10,808 bases of DNA from Flavobacteriales bacterium (GTDB lineage Bacteria; Bacteroidota; Bacteroidia; Flavobacteriales_D; Crocinitomicaceae), in contig CANHQC010000042.1 of assembly GCA_947462695.1 (NCBI GenBank), positions 1 to 10,808 on the forward strand, given 5' to 3'. Shown one piece after another: positions 1 through 7,823 of the stretch. Both the position numbers and the translations under genes were made by a program. Each line of letters begins with the position of its first letter. Position 1 is the first letter of the stretch. The notes beneath the pieces are model-generated. The model was not told the DNA's origin. It saw only the letters and a list, made by a program, of their open reading frames with translations, and ran no database searches.

Positions 1-1940
1 CGTTTCTTGGGTTAACCTGTGCCTTATCTACCGGTATTTTCATCGGTTATTTTTGGGTGGTTCCGCTTGTTATTGCCCTCTTTTTATTTCTACTATTCGC
101 ATTGGCTATCGCAATTAGTCACCGAATCAATGCATTACGTCGTTTTTTTGATGTGTTTGCGTGTTTGACCGTTGTTGTTTTTGGAATCATTTTAATGCAA
201 GATGCATCGGGAAATTGGAGGCAAAATGCAGTGGTTGAACACTATCAAGCTGGACAAACGGTGATTCTTCGCGTGGAAGAAGTAGGAGACCTGAAAAAGG
301 AATGGGTGAAATGTACAGCGAAAATTGATTCATTAGTTGTCGATTCAGTGTCCGTTGAAGTCAATGAAAAGTTGGTTGTCTTTTTTCAGCATCCACCGAG
401 AAAGCTGGCTAGTGGCGACCAATTCGAGGTTAGATCCTCGCTCGAATGGATTCAGAACAAAGGTAATCCGGGCGAATTCGATGCCGCGCATTACTGGAAT
501 TCAAAAGGTTATCGATTGATGACGTTCGCAGGCAAACACGACTTTGAATATGTTCGATCCCAAGCACTTCCTATTTGGGAGATGTGGATGAATCAATTGC
601 ATGCTTATTTCAAGTCTGCGCTTATGCATCACCTTGATGGACAAGAGGAGGCTATTGCACTTGCCTTGGTATTGGGAGATAAATCGTTGCTTTCGAGAGA
701 AACATCAACGAGTTTTATGAATACGGGTGCATTGCATGTACTGGCTGTTTCGGGTCTACATGTCGGGTTGATTATGCAAATTTTGCTTGCGTTGTTTGGA
801 CAATTCAGCCGATGGATAAGTCGTTATCAAGCGCTTGTTTTTGTCTTGATTTTAATGTGGGTATACGCTGTACTGACTGGTTTGTCACCATCCGTACTTC
901 GTGCCGTTTTCATGTTTACCGTGTTGACGATTGGCGAGCTTTTGGGACGTCCACGGGATAATTTGAACATATTGTTTTTCACGGCTTTTGTCCTAATGCT
1001 GCTCGATCCATTCACCTTGTTCGATATCGGGTTTCAGTTATCGTTCTCAGCCATGTTGGGAATTTTTCTTTTTTATCCATCGGTGAGTGCGCTTTTTCAT
1101 CCGAAGAACAATTTACTAAAATGGTTTTGGGATGCCACAGCCATTGGTTTTGCTGCACAGTTGATGACCACACCCCTTTCGTTGTATTATTTCCATCAGT
1201 TTCCCAATTACTTTTTACTTGCCAATACTGGATTAATGTTAACATCCGGATTGATTTTAGGAATTGGTATTGCTCTTTTTGCTTTTTCGTTTGTCCCGAT
1301 TTTAGGTTGGTTGTTGGGAAAGTTGCTTCATGTATTGATCGCGAGTTCACTTTACTTTTTGCAATGGGTTGAATCGCTACCCGGCGCTGTTGCCACAGGA
1401 TTTAACGTATCCATCTGGTGGGTGATTTTAGCCAGTTTAGTGACCATTTTTGTTTTCAAGTATTATTCAGTTAAAATGGCAAGAAGGCTTGGGTATGCTA
1501 TGACTGTTGGTTTATTCGCTGTGTTGTTAGTCAATCGATATGAGCGCTTAACTGCGAAGCAATTGATTGTTTTTAACCACAATCAGCCGCTTATTTTGTG
1601 GAAGAATCGCGACAGAATTGCCTGTTTTTACGATTCTAAATTCGCCAAGTTCGATAAGGTAAAACGGCTTGTGCAATCGTATGTGATTGCTTTTCCAGGT
1701 CAGGTGTTTTATTACCCGTTAAGACAGAAATGTTTTAGGCTGAATTCAGACGAGTTAACACTAGATGTTTCAAGCAATCTTCAACAAATCGATCTGCAAT
1801 TGAATGGCCAAAATTATGCCGTGTTAAAGACGGATGAGCTTAAAATGGATGATCAAAACATTACCATTGCCATGCCTTGGTTAGAGACAACTGCAGATCA
1901 TCATTTAAAAAATGGCGCCGTCATTATTCCATTGAGGTGA
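1..1940 (+). CDS. comEC: ComEC/Rec2-family DNA uptake channel, 5' end outside window
   Basis: This inner-membrane channel carries single-stranded DNA into the cytoplasm during natural transformation. The reading frame is open to the left edge (first whole codon at 3) and already encodes hydrophobic residues before the GTG at 57, so that GTG is not the true start. Numbering from 57: membrane segments lie at about 1-20 and 33-46. A DUF4131-type OB-fold region follows (about 62-160) and contains the family motif NPGEFDAAHYW (137-147). The polytopic Competence domain spans about 195-495, with VSGLHVG (231-237), GLSPSVLRA (275-283), DIGFQLSF (323-330) and TTPL (371-374). The last 130 residues are soluble and lack the HxHxDH metallo-beta-lactamase motif found in Firmicute ComEC. 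That matches the shorter Bacteroidetes form and is not a truncation, because the frame ends at a normal stop. The 3' end overlaps the next gene on the opposite strand by 17 bases. Family assignment is firm; actual competence is inferred. Confidence 0.93.
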   Translation, partial: FLGLTCALSTGIFIGYFWVVPLVIALFLFLLFALAIAISHRINALRRFFDVFACLTVVVFGIILMQDASGNWRQNAVVEHYQAGQTVILRVEEVGDLKKEWVKCTAKIDSLVVDSVSVEVNEKLVVFFQHPPRKLASGDQFEVRSSLEWIQNKGNPGEFDAAHYWNSKGYRLMTFAGKHDFEYVRSQALPIWEMWMNQLHAYFKSALMHHLDGQEEAIALALVLGDKSLLSRETSTSFMNTGALHVLAVSGLHVGLIMQILLALFGQFSRWISRYQALVFVLILMWVYAVLTGLSPSVLRAVFMFTVLTIGELLGRPRDNLNILFFTAFVLMLLDPFTLFDIGFQLSFSAMLGIFLFYPSVSALFHPKNNLLKWFWDATAIGFAAQLMTTPLSLYYFHQFPNYFLLANTGLMLTSGLILGIGIALFAFSFVPILGWLLGKLLHVLIASSLYFLQWVESLPGAVATGFNVSIWWVILASLVTIFVFKYYSVKMARRLGYAMTVGLFAVLLVNRYERLTAKQLIVFNHNQPLILWKNRDRIACFYDSKFAKFDKVKRLVQSYVIAFPGQVFYYPLRQKCFRLNSDELTLDVSSNLQQIDLQLNGQNYAVLKTDELKMDDQNITIAMPWLETTADHHLKNGAVIIPLR

Positions 1941-2847
1941 TTGCTTTACGATCAACCATGAAGTAAGGATTAAGTGTGAATTCAACAACACTAGCTTTCG
2001 TTTCCTCAAGTGAAGATTCTTGCTTTTGAGCTGTATAGGTAACAATGAATCCGTTGTTTATTGCCGAACCCCACGATTTTGGAGGAGGTGAATTCCAGTT
2101 AAAATTCGTTGCTTGCTGCTTGTAACTCTTACCTTGTAATGTGCCACTGAGCATTCGTTCTACGATTGTTTTTGGATCGGTTGATTGCATGAATTCAATG
2201 GATTCCATTAACCGCATGACATGATCGATGAAATGATCCAATTCAACACCCGTCAACTGATCGGCTTTATCCTTAAAGTACATGTAAAACGCTTTTTCTT
2301 CGTTGATGTCTGCTGAATAAAACAGTGCGTCCTCTGTCAAAAAACGGTAATAACGGTCTTCATCACGTGCTGAAATGCGAATACTTTGCTCAATTTTAAC
2401 GTCTTCGATTTGCGTTTCTTTGGTCAGCTGAAAGGTGCAAAAATAAAAAGTGATCGTATCTCTTTCTTTTACAGAAAACAAGTGTTCTTCCAAGTAAATT
2501 GGGGATATATTGGCTTGTTGTAATCGTGCGCGTTCAAAACGAATGTTCTCTTCAAGTTTTTCATCTGATTTTCGTCTTTTTTCAAGCGCGTATTTCACAT
2601 TGTATAAACTATCAAGTAGTCTAAAGTCAGCTGGTTTAACAAGTTCACTTTCGCCAAATTGAATGGGGGAATAGATTGCGCCGGTTTTATTGAAAGTAGA
2701 ATCACAATAATTTTTAATGGCTTCTTGTCGCCTGAAGAGAAATGCTTCGGGTGTTTCCACTGGCACATAAGATAATCCACATCCATTGAGTAAAAACAGC
2801 ATGCTCATAACATGTGCAATTAATGAAAATCGGATTAGTTCATTCAT
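1924..2847 (-). CDS. Predicted lipoprotein of unknown function
   Basis: I do not recognise this 307-residue protein. From the ATG at 2847 it has a short positive N-terminus, a hydrophobic stretch (about 8-20) and a lipobox-like LLNGC with Cys23, so it is probably exported and lipid-anchored. The mature part is hydrophilic. It has a charged, probably helical stretch at about 78-112 (rich in K, R and E) and a short proline run at 254-256; no catalytic motif stands out. The frame extends upstream to a GTG at 2904, but that codon lies inside the hairpin of the dnaN terminator, and only the 2847 start puts the signal peptide at the N-terminus. A promoter-like TTG-N18-TAACTTTA ends five bases before the ATG, implying an almost leaderless mRNA. 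It lies downstream of dnaN but is separated from it by the terminator, and is convergent with comEC. The product could be lineage-specific. Confidence 0.75.
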   Translation of the reverse strand: MNELIRFSLIAHVMSMLFLLNGCGLSYVPVETPEAFLFRRQEAIKNYCDSTFNKTGAIYSPIQFGESELVKPADFRLLDSLYNVKYALEKRRKSDEKLEENIRFERARLQQANISPIYLEEHLFSVKERDTITFYFCTFQLTKETQIEDVKIEQSIRISARDEDRYYRFLTEDALFYSADINEEKAFYMYFKDKADQLTGVELDHFIDHVMRLMESIEFMQSTDPKTIVERMLSGTLQGKSYKQQATNFNWNSPPPKSWGSAINNGFIVTYTAQKQESSLEETKASVVEFTLNPYFMVDRKAITSME

Positions 2848-2852
2848 ACTCT

Positions 2853-2881
2853 TAAAGTTAGCTGAAATCTGAACAACCCAA
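2853..2881 (-). promoter_or_regulatory. Candidate promoter of the lipoprotein gene
   Basis: Read on the minus strand, TTG (2881-2879) is followed by 18 bases and then TAACTTTA (2860-2853). This fits the Bacteroidetes primary sigma consensus (TTG near -33, TAnnTTTG near -7) except for the last base of the -7 box. It sits between the dnaN terminator and the ATG at 2847, so transcription would begin at or within a few bases of the start codon. Assigned by motif and position only. Confidence 0.5.
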
Positions 2882-2890
2882 TTGGTGGAT

Positions 2891-2919
2891 AAAAAAAAAT
2901 CCACTAAAAAGTGGATTTT
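2891..2919 (-). terminator. Rho-independent terminator of dnaN
   Basis: The arms 2896-2905 and 2910-2919 pair perfectly over 10 bp (core ATCCACT/AGTGGAT) around a 4-base loop. On the minus strand the hairpin runs directly into a T tract (nine A on the plus strand, 2891-2899). It begins about 22 bases after the dnaN stop codon. The orientation of the T tract assigns it to dnaN, not to a plus-strand gene. Confidence 0.85.
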
Positions 2920-2941
2920 ATAAATGAATTATGTTCGAAAA

Positions 2942-4060
2942 TTACCGATTTAACATGACAGGCATCACGAGCATCAATATATCTTCATCTGGATTATCTG
3001 TTGTTCCCGGCATTAACAATCCTGCTCTCGATGGTTCGCTCATTTCTAAACGAACTTCTTGAGTGTCAAGATTGTTAAGCATTTCCATCAAGAAGCGAGA
3101 ATTGAATCCGATCTCCATATCATCACCGTCGTAATTACATGTCAAACGCTCGTTTGCTTCATTTGAAAAGTCGATATCTTCTGCTGACAAAGCCAGTTCG
3201 GAACCAGCCAGTTTAAGCTTAATCTGGTGCGTTGTTTTATTCGCAAAAATCGATACACGTTTGATCGAACTTAAAAACTGTTGGCGATCAATGGTTAAAA
3301 CATTTGGATTTTCTTTTGGAATAACGGCCTCGTAGTTCGGGTATTTACCATCGATTAATCGGCAAATAAGCACAAGATCATTGAATGTGAATACGGCATT
3401 CGATTCGTTGTATTCCAACTGTACCTCCTCACTTCCAGAAAGATTTGACTTTAAGAGGTTCAATGGTTTTTTAGGAAGGATGAATGATGAGCTGGCATCC
3501 GATTGAGAATCGCTTCGTTTGTAACGCACTAATTTATGCGCATCTGTTGCCACAAAAATGATGTCTTGCGGACTAAATTGGCAAAAAACACCACTCATAA
3601 CTGGTCGAAGATCATCGTTGCCCGTGGCAAAAAGCGTTTTGTTGATCGCTTTCGAAATAATATCTCCTGAAATTTTTACGGTATTTCCATTTTCAATACC
3701 CGGCGTTCGTGGAAAGTCATCGCCATTGAATCCGACCATTTTGGATTTACCATTATCGTAGGCAATCTCAATTGAAAAATTCGTGCTGTCCACTAAAAAC
3801 GCACACGGTTGATCGGGAAGGTTTTTAAGTACATCCAATAGTAGTTTGGCAGGAATGGCAATTTTACCAGATTCTTTGGCTTCGACTTCTAGCGTTGTGC
3901 GCATAGTCGTTTCAAGATCTGATGCCGATACGGTAAGTTGACCATTGATGATCTCAAATAAAAAATTGTCCAGAATTGGCAACGAATTACTCGTACTCAA
4001 TACTCCTGAAATACTTTGTAAATGCTTTAATAGCGTCGTACTCGATACAACAAAGTTCAT
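2942..4060 (-). CDS. dnaN: DNA polymerase III beta subunit (sliding clamp)
   Basis: This is the ring-shaped homodimeric processivity clamp that holds the replicative polymerase and other repair proteins on DNA. At 372 residues the protein has the normal family length. It should fold into three similar clamp domains, at about 1-120, 130-245 and 250-372. Recognisable signatures are LPILDNFLFE near the N-terminus, LFATGNDDLRPVMSGV and ATDAHKLVRYK in the second domain, DGKYPNYEAVIP in the linker to the third, and the C-terminal MPVML, which forms part of the partner-binding pocket. The ATG at 4060 gives the expected N-terminus. A TAGTTTTG box lies 17 bases upstream of it and a strong terminator follows the stop codon, so it is probably transcribed alone. 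As is common in Bacteroidetes, no dnaA is adjacent, so its position does not mark an origin. Confidence 0.97.
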   Translation of the reverse strand: MNFVVSSTTLLKHLQSISGVLSTSNSLPILDNFLFEIINGQLTVSASDLETTMRTTLEVEAKESGKIAIPAKLLLDVLKNLPDQPCAFLVDSTNFSIEIAYDNGKSKMVGFNGDDFPRTPGIENGNTVKISGDIISKAINKTLFATGNDDLRPVMSGVFCQFSPQDIIFVATDAHKLVRYKRSDSQSDASSSFILPKKPLNLLKSNLSGSEEVQLEYNESNAVFTFNDLVLICRLIDGKYPNYEAVIPKENPNVLTIDRQQFLSSIKRVSIFANKTTHQIKLKLAGSELALSAEDIDFSNEANERLTCNYDGDDMEIGFNSRFLMEMLNNLDTQEVRLEMSEPSRAGLLMPGTTDNPDEDILMLVMPVMLNR

Positions 4061-4076
4061 GCGTTCAAATTTGTCT

Positions 4077-4084
4077 CAAAACTA
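4077..4084 (-). promoter_or_regulatory. Candidate -7 element of the dnaN promoter
   Basis: The minus strand reads TAGTTTTG, a full match to the Bacteroidetes TAnnTTTG -7 box, 17 bases before the dnaN ATG. No clear TTG is present at the usual -33 distance; that region overlaps one arm of the upstream hairpin (4100-4125). The implied leader is about 10 bases. Confidence 0.45.
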
Positions 4085-4099
4085 AGAAAGGATGGACAG

Positions 4100-4125
4100 A
4101 AATCACCTTTTTTCACTGGTGATTT
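4100..4125. terminator. Hairpin between the gld operon and dnaN, possible terminator
   Basis: AAATCACC (4100-4107) pairs with GGTGATTT (4118-4125) around a 10-base loop. It lies about 40 bases after the stop codon of the DUF4340-like gene, where a terminator for the gld operon is expected. However, the good T tract (4123-4135) follows the hairpin on the plus strand, whereas on the minus strand only ATTTCTGT follows. It may be a weak or bidirectional terminator, or a structure affecting the dnaN promoter. Confidence 0.4.
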
Positions 4126-4165
4126 TTACTTTTTTATTAACAATCAATTCCCGAGACCGAATCAA

Positions 4166-5215
4166 CTACTTTGTGGGATTCAGGTTGGATTTCATCCTTC
4201 CGGAAAGATCAAAAGGGAAATAAACATTCCCCATAATGAGTGGATTGAATACGTAATATTGGCATTTAACTACCTGTCCGTTGGGTAACTCACACCAAAA
4301 TTTATTCATGTCAATATTGACAACGTCACCAAATTCGTTAGTAAATGTGTCTTCAGATTTAATTCGGAACATGCGAAGTTTGGTAGTTTTACCTGTAGTT
4401 TCTTTTAATGTCAACGTGCCAAAGGGCATCGACTTTTTCAAACTATCTACCTGTTTATCGTTTAATTCAAAATTGGCTAAGTCAAAGTGTACTTTCTTGT
4501 AATTCTGCAAATAACGCAGAATCATAGCGGTATCAACCTGTGGTAGTTTTCGATCTTGTTGGTAGACGTCCATTTTAGTTCCTTTTTTGGTCACACTAAA
4601 ACTCAAAGTTGGATCGTCGTAATACCGAACATCGACTTTCGCAATTCGCTCCAATGGGACAGCAAATATGTTGGTACACATCCATTTTCGTCTGTCAGCA
4701 AAAAACCGTGGTTCGATTATTCCATGTTCACCTTTGATTTTCATCATTACAGGATGGGTGCTTTTGCCGTATTCTTTTGAATCCAACAACATAATTTGAC
4801 CGTAATGGTCTTGAGCATTTGGACCGATGTACCACGTTTTTGTCCATTCGCCATCTTGAAAGATCTCCACTTTAATGTGTTGTGACGACATCAATGTGGT
4901 GAATTTTGAATGCGAATTGTCTGGTAGGTAACCTTTGAATTCGATATTTTTAAGGGCTTCTAAGATGAATTGAACATTGGTCTGCGTAACGCACGTACCA
5001 TCAACTTCTGTCCAGCCTTCTGCAGCGCGAACGAGTTCTATTTTTTTCGAAAACGCATCTGTGATTACAAGTTTATCGACTGCGCTTGTATCTGCTACAC
5101 TGAATTCGATCAGTTCGGTATCTGATTTTCCTTGTTGATTCATTAACCGGTAGGCGTACCAACCTAAACCACCAACTACCAGTAAAGAAACTATGAGGAT
5201 GACAATTCTTTTCAT
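4166..5215 (-). CDS. Membrane-anchored DUF4340-like protein, third gene of the gldFG operon
   Basis: The protein has 349 residues, with one N-terminal membrane helix (about 4-22) and no lipobox. The remainder is probably periplasmic. After the anchor comes a pattern typical of DUF4340 proteins: a strand beginning FSVAD, then VDKLVITD, then IELVR with a GW pair (67-68), followed by repeated beta-rich segments. I see no catalytic motif. The gene starts 2 bases after the gldG stop codon and is the last gene before dnaN, so it is almost certainly co-transcribed with gldF and gldG. DUF4340 proteins are often found beside GldG-like ABC auxiliary subunits, which suggests a periplasmic accessory role in the same transporter. 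That role is inferred from position, and the DUF4340 call is from pattern recognition, not a search. Confidence 0.72.
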   Translation of the reverse strand: MKRIVILIVSLLVVGGLGWYAYRLMNQQGKSDTELIEFSVADTSAVDKLVITDAFSKKIELVRAAEGWTEVDGTCVTQTNVQFILEALKNIEFKGYLPDNSHSKFTTLMSSQHIKVEIFQDGEWTKTWYIGPNAQDHYGQIMLLDSKEYGKSTHPVMMKIKGEHGIIEPRFFADRRKWMCTNIFAVPLERIAKVDVRYYDDPTLSFSVTKKGTKMDVYQQDRKLPQVDTAMILRYLQNYKKVHFDLANFELNDKQVDSLKKSMPFGTLTLKETTGKTTKLRMFRIKSEDTFTNEFGDVVNIDMNKFWCELPNGQVVKCQYYVFNPLIMGNVYFPFDLSGRMKSNLNPTK

Positions 5216-5217
5216 GA

Positions 5218-6999
5218 TTATTTCGCGTATTTACGTTTGCGTATCCAGGCCATAAGGAAGGCAAAGATTAATATGAGAAGGATAGGTAACAGGACATTTA
5301 GCGTCTTGTAAAATCCAGCATCGGTTTTCACTTTTTCTTTATCGATTTCATGAATGTCAATCTGACGACTTCGCACATCAAGAACAGATTGATCGCCCAT
5401 CATGTAATCGGTTAAATTCTGAAAGAATTCTTGATTTCCGAAAAACAAAGGCACTCCCAATTGAGCGAGTTCAGGATCCATGCGTAAGTCGTTTATTTCT
5501 GTTGGACGGTACATGAATTCCGTTCCTGTGCGGCTCAACATTGAATCGTAAGAATTGGCAATGAAACGTCCATTTCCAACAAGAAATACTTTTCCTTCTT
5601 TCGTGCTTTTTTCCTTGTACTTCGCAATTGGATTCTTAGCAAAATCATCAACAATTCGGTTTTTAAAATGCGATTCGAATCTGCCCTCTACTAGTCCGGC
5701 TAAACAACGTTTATTGATTTCATCAGTAGGATTTGCAATGAGCTCCGGATTCTTGCCATAGTTTAACGGCATGGCCAAACTTACCATTGGTGCAAGTCCT
5801 GTCACATTCGAATTGGTTGAAGACGTAAGTATCGGTGTAAGGGTGTTTTTACTGTTACCTACAAACTGAATTTCATTGGCATATTTTAATGCGACGGGTT
5901 CCACATTTCTGGCAATTGGGTGATCTCCAGGAGTCGCTAACACATGAAAAAACCATGGGATCAATGACTGTTTGGCAAAAGGAACTGACTTTGGCGCACA
6001 ACGGGCGTCCACTACAAGATTTTCATTGATTTTTAATCCATAGTCAAAGAGCATACGTTCCAATCCCGTCTCAAAGCGAGTCGTATGTGTAATGCCGTTG
6101 GCGTTCAAGGTATCCTCGTTGAGTTGGAGTGCATCAAGGAAGCACATCAAGCGACCGCCCCGCATGACAAACTGATCAATAATGTACAGTTCCTTATCGT
6201 TGAACTTTTGAGTAGGTCGCGCAATAATCAACCCGTCTAATCCATCCAATGCAGCTAGTGAATCGTTAAGGGATACATCTGCTATGGCGAAATAGGGAGA
6301 AATGAGCGCGCGTGCACGTTGTGTCTGCGCAAAGGTTAATTCACCATGTCCTTGCAAGAATCCAATGCGTGGTTTTGCTTTTTGGGTTGCCCTTCTCAAG
6401 GAGCTTACAAGGATGTATTCCAGGTTATTCAATGAGTTTTCAAGGATTTCTGTCAGTCCTTCAAGGGTATACGGTTTTCCTGGAGGTGTTCCAGGTAAGA
6501 ATTGAATATTTTGAACGGTAGTCCCGCCATAATCGATGATAGCTCCCGGCCAAAGTAACAATTGACTCTGAGAACCATCTTTCATGTAGACTACATCCAT
6601 TGGAATGATTCCTTTTCCCCTGGCGTATAGGTTTTCAAATAGAAGTTGTTGTTCTGCTTCCGGACCGACATTCGGATTGATGAATTGGAATTCTATTCGG
6701 TCGCCAGCGTACTGTTTGAATTCTTTGAGTTTGTCTTCTATCGCATTTCTAAACAATCGTATTTCTGCCGGTAGGTTGCCCTCGAGGTAAATTTTAATGT
6801 TCAAGCGATTTTCGAAATTGGCGTCATTCTCGAGAAAAGTTATCGTTCCTTCAGCCAAAGAGTAACGCTTATCTTCGGTCATGTCCAAACGTGTATAGAC
6901 AAGCGAGCCGATAATATTGACAATTACAATACCCACACCAACAATGAGTAGGAAGGTCCAATTAAATAACCCTTTTCCAACTTTTTTCTTCTCGGCCAT
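5218..6999 (-). CDS. gldG: Gliding-associated ABC transporter auxiliary (substrate-binding-like) protein GldG
   Basis: GldG forms an inner-membrane ABC transporter with GldF and the ATPase GldA; in Flavobacterium johnsoniae this transporter is needed for gliding, and its substrate is unknown. The 593-residue protein has a membrane helix near the N-terminus (about 13-34), a large extracytoplasmic region and a C-terminal helix (about 565-585) followed by the basic tail RKRKYAK. Family features are LDMTEDKRYSL after the first helix (38-48), FLQGHGELT (214-222), a long GldG-type central region, and RSRQIDIHEIDKEKV (543-557) before the last helix. The ATG at 6999 lies 2 bases after the gldF stop codon, and the next gene begins 2 bases after the gldG stop, which indicates a single operon. 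Length and topology are normal. gldA is not in this window; it is usually encoded elsewhere. Presence of gldFG does not by itself prove that the cell glides. Confidence 0.93.
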   Translation of the reverse strand: MAEKKKVGKGLFNWTFLLIVGVGIVIVNIIGSLVYTRLDMTEDKRYSLAEGTITFLENDANFENRLNIKIYLEGNLPAEIRLFRNAIEDKLKEFKQYAGDRIEFQFINPNVGPEAEQQLLFENLYARGKGIIPMDVVYMKDGSQSQLLLWPGAIIDYGGTTVQNIQFLPGTPPGKPYTLEGLTEILENSLNNLEYILVSSLRRATQKAKPRIGFLQGHGELTFAQTQRARALISPYFAIADVSLNDSLAALDGLDGLIIARPTQKFNDKELYIIDQFVMRGGRLMCFLDALQLNEDTLNANGITHTTRFETGLERMLFDYGLKINENLVVDARCAPKSVPFAKQSLIPWFFHVLATPGDHPIARNVEPVALKYANEIQFVGNSKNTLTPILTSSTNSNVTGLAPMVSLAMPLNYGKNPELIANPTDEINKRCLAGLVEGRFESHFKNRIVDDFAKNPIAKYKEKSTKEGKVFLVGNGRFIANSYDSMLSRTGTEFMYRPTEINDLRMDPELAQLGVPLFFGNQEFFQNLTDYMMGDQSVLDVRSRQIDIHEIDKEKVKTDAGFYKTLNVLLPILLILIFAFLMAWIRKRKYAK

Positions 7000-7001
7000 G
7001 G

Positions 7002-7733
7002 TTAACGTTTTAAAGTTTTAATCACGGTAAGTGATGCGATAATGAACAGTGCAATGGTTGTTAAGAAGTAAATGAGGTCGCTTGTATCAATTACTCCTTT
7101 TTTAATGGCGTCATAATGGTAAGATAGGCTCATGTATTGAAGGATGAAGTCGAATTTACCCATTTGACTAAAGGAACCAAGTAGCCTAAATCCGTCGTAA
7201 GTAATCCAACATAAGAACATGGCGAGAATGAACGCTACAATTTGACTACTTGTCAAGCTACTTGCAAACGTCCCAATCGCAACAAATGTCGATCCAAGCA
7301 ATATTAAGCCGATATAGGAAGTAAGTGTCGCTCCGCCATCTATAACGCCTACAGGATTGCCAAGTGCGTACATAGATAAGTAGTAAATAATTGTTGGGAG
7401 AATGGCGATAATCAAGAGCGTAACTCCTGCAAAATACTTAGCGAGAACAATGTTCAAGTCAGAAATTGGCCGGGTAAATAACAATTCTATTGTCCCAGTC
7501 CTGCGTTCCTCTGCTATTGAACGCATGGTTATTGCCGGAATGAGGATAAGGAAAATTACGGGTGAAAGATTGAAGAAGGGAATTAGATCAGCTTCTGTTC
7601 CTTCGAGTAAGTTAGTGTTGTAAGAGATGATCCAATGGAATAATCCTGAAGCGATGAGGTAGATCAAAATAAAAATATACCCGATGATCGAGCTCAGGAA
7701 ACTTTTAATTTCTCTGAAATACAATGCTTTCAT
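7002..7733 (-). CDS. gldF: Gliding-associated ABC transporter permease GldF
   Basis: GldF is the membrane-spanning subunit of the GldAFG transporter. The 243-residue protein belongs to the ABC-2 permease family and shows about six hydrophobic segments, at roughly 15-35, 55-73, 97-119, 138-158, 163-183 and 219-238. Between segments two and three it has RSIAEERRTGTIELLFTRPI (71-90), the cytoplasmic motif shared by NosY- and GldF-type permeases, thought to contact the ATPase. The ATG at 7733 gives MKALYFREIKSF, matching the usual GldF N-terminus. A TTG three codons upstream (7742) is in frame but adds nothing recognisable. It is the first gene of the operon, with a TAATTTTG box about 23 bases upstream and the cold-shock gene's terminator before that. 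gldG follows after 2 bases. Confidence 0.93.
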   Translation of the reverse strand: MKALYFREIKSFLSSIIGYIFILIYLIASGLFHWIISYNTNLLEGTEADLIPFFNLSPVIFLILIPAITMRSIAEERRTGTIELLFTRPISDLNIVLAKYFAGVTLLIIAILPTIIYYLSMYALGNPVGVIDGGATLTSYIGLILLGSTFVAIGTFASSLTSSQIVAFILAMFLCWITYDGFRLLGSFSQMGKFDFILQYMSLSYHYDAIKKGVIDTSDLIYFLTTIALFIIASLTVIKTLKR

Positions 7734-7756
7734 GTGAGCCAATTAGATGGTGTGCT

Positions 7757-7764
7757 CAAAATTA
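7757..7764 (-). promoter_or_regulatory. Candidate -7 element of the gldF operon promoter
   Basis: The minus strand reads TAATTTTG, a full match to TAnnTTTG, placing the start of transcription roughly 15-20 bases before the gldF ATG. No convincing TTG lies at the -33 distance. An interrupted palindrome ATTTC-AAAAG-GAAAT lies just upstream, in the spacer. The box is well placed between the csp terminator and gldF. Confidence 0.45.
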
Positions 7765-7823
7765 CAATTTCCTTTTGAAATGTGGTGTGGATGATAAATC
7801 AAGTAATTAGCTAACTATCGTGT

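Noticed and set aside
1012..1372. Open frames of 112 and 83 codons inside comEC on the minus strand and in another plus frame
   Set aside because: They lie wholly within the well-supported comEC frame, resemble no family and have no start signals.
2848..2904. Extended start of the lipoprotein gene at the GTG at 2904
   Set aside because: The codon lies in the stem of the dnaN terminator, and the extra 19 residues would move the signal peptide away from the N-terminus.
2942..4165. Replication origin near dnaN
   Set aside because: No dnaA and no cluster of DnaA-box-like sequences is visible in the gaps; dnaN is commonly away from dnaA in Bacteroidetes.
6302..6521. Overlapping plus-strand frames inside gldG
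   Set aside because: They are antisense shadows of conserved gldG coding sequence with no independent evidence.
7734..7742. TTG start of gldF three codons upstream
   Set aside because: The ATG at 7733 gives the normal GldF N-terminus MKALYFREI; the extra three residues have no support.
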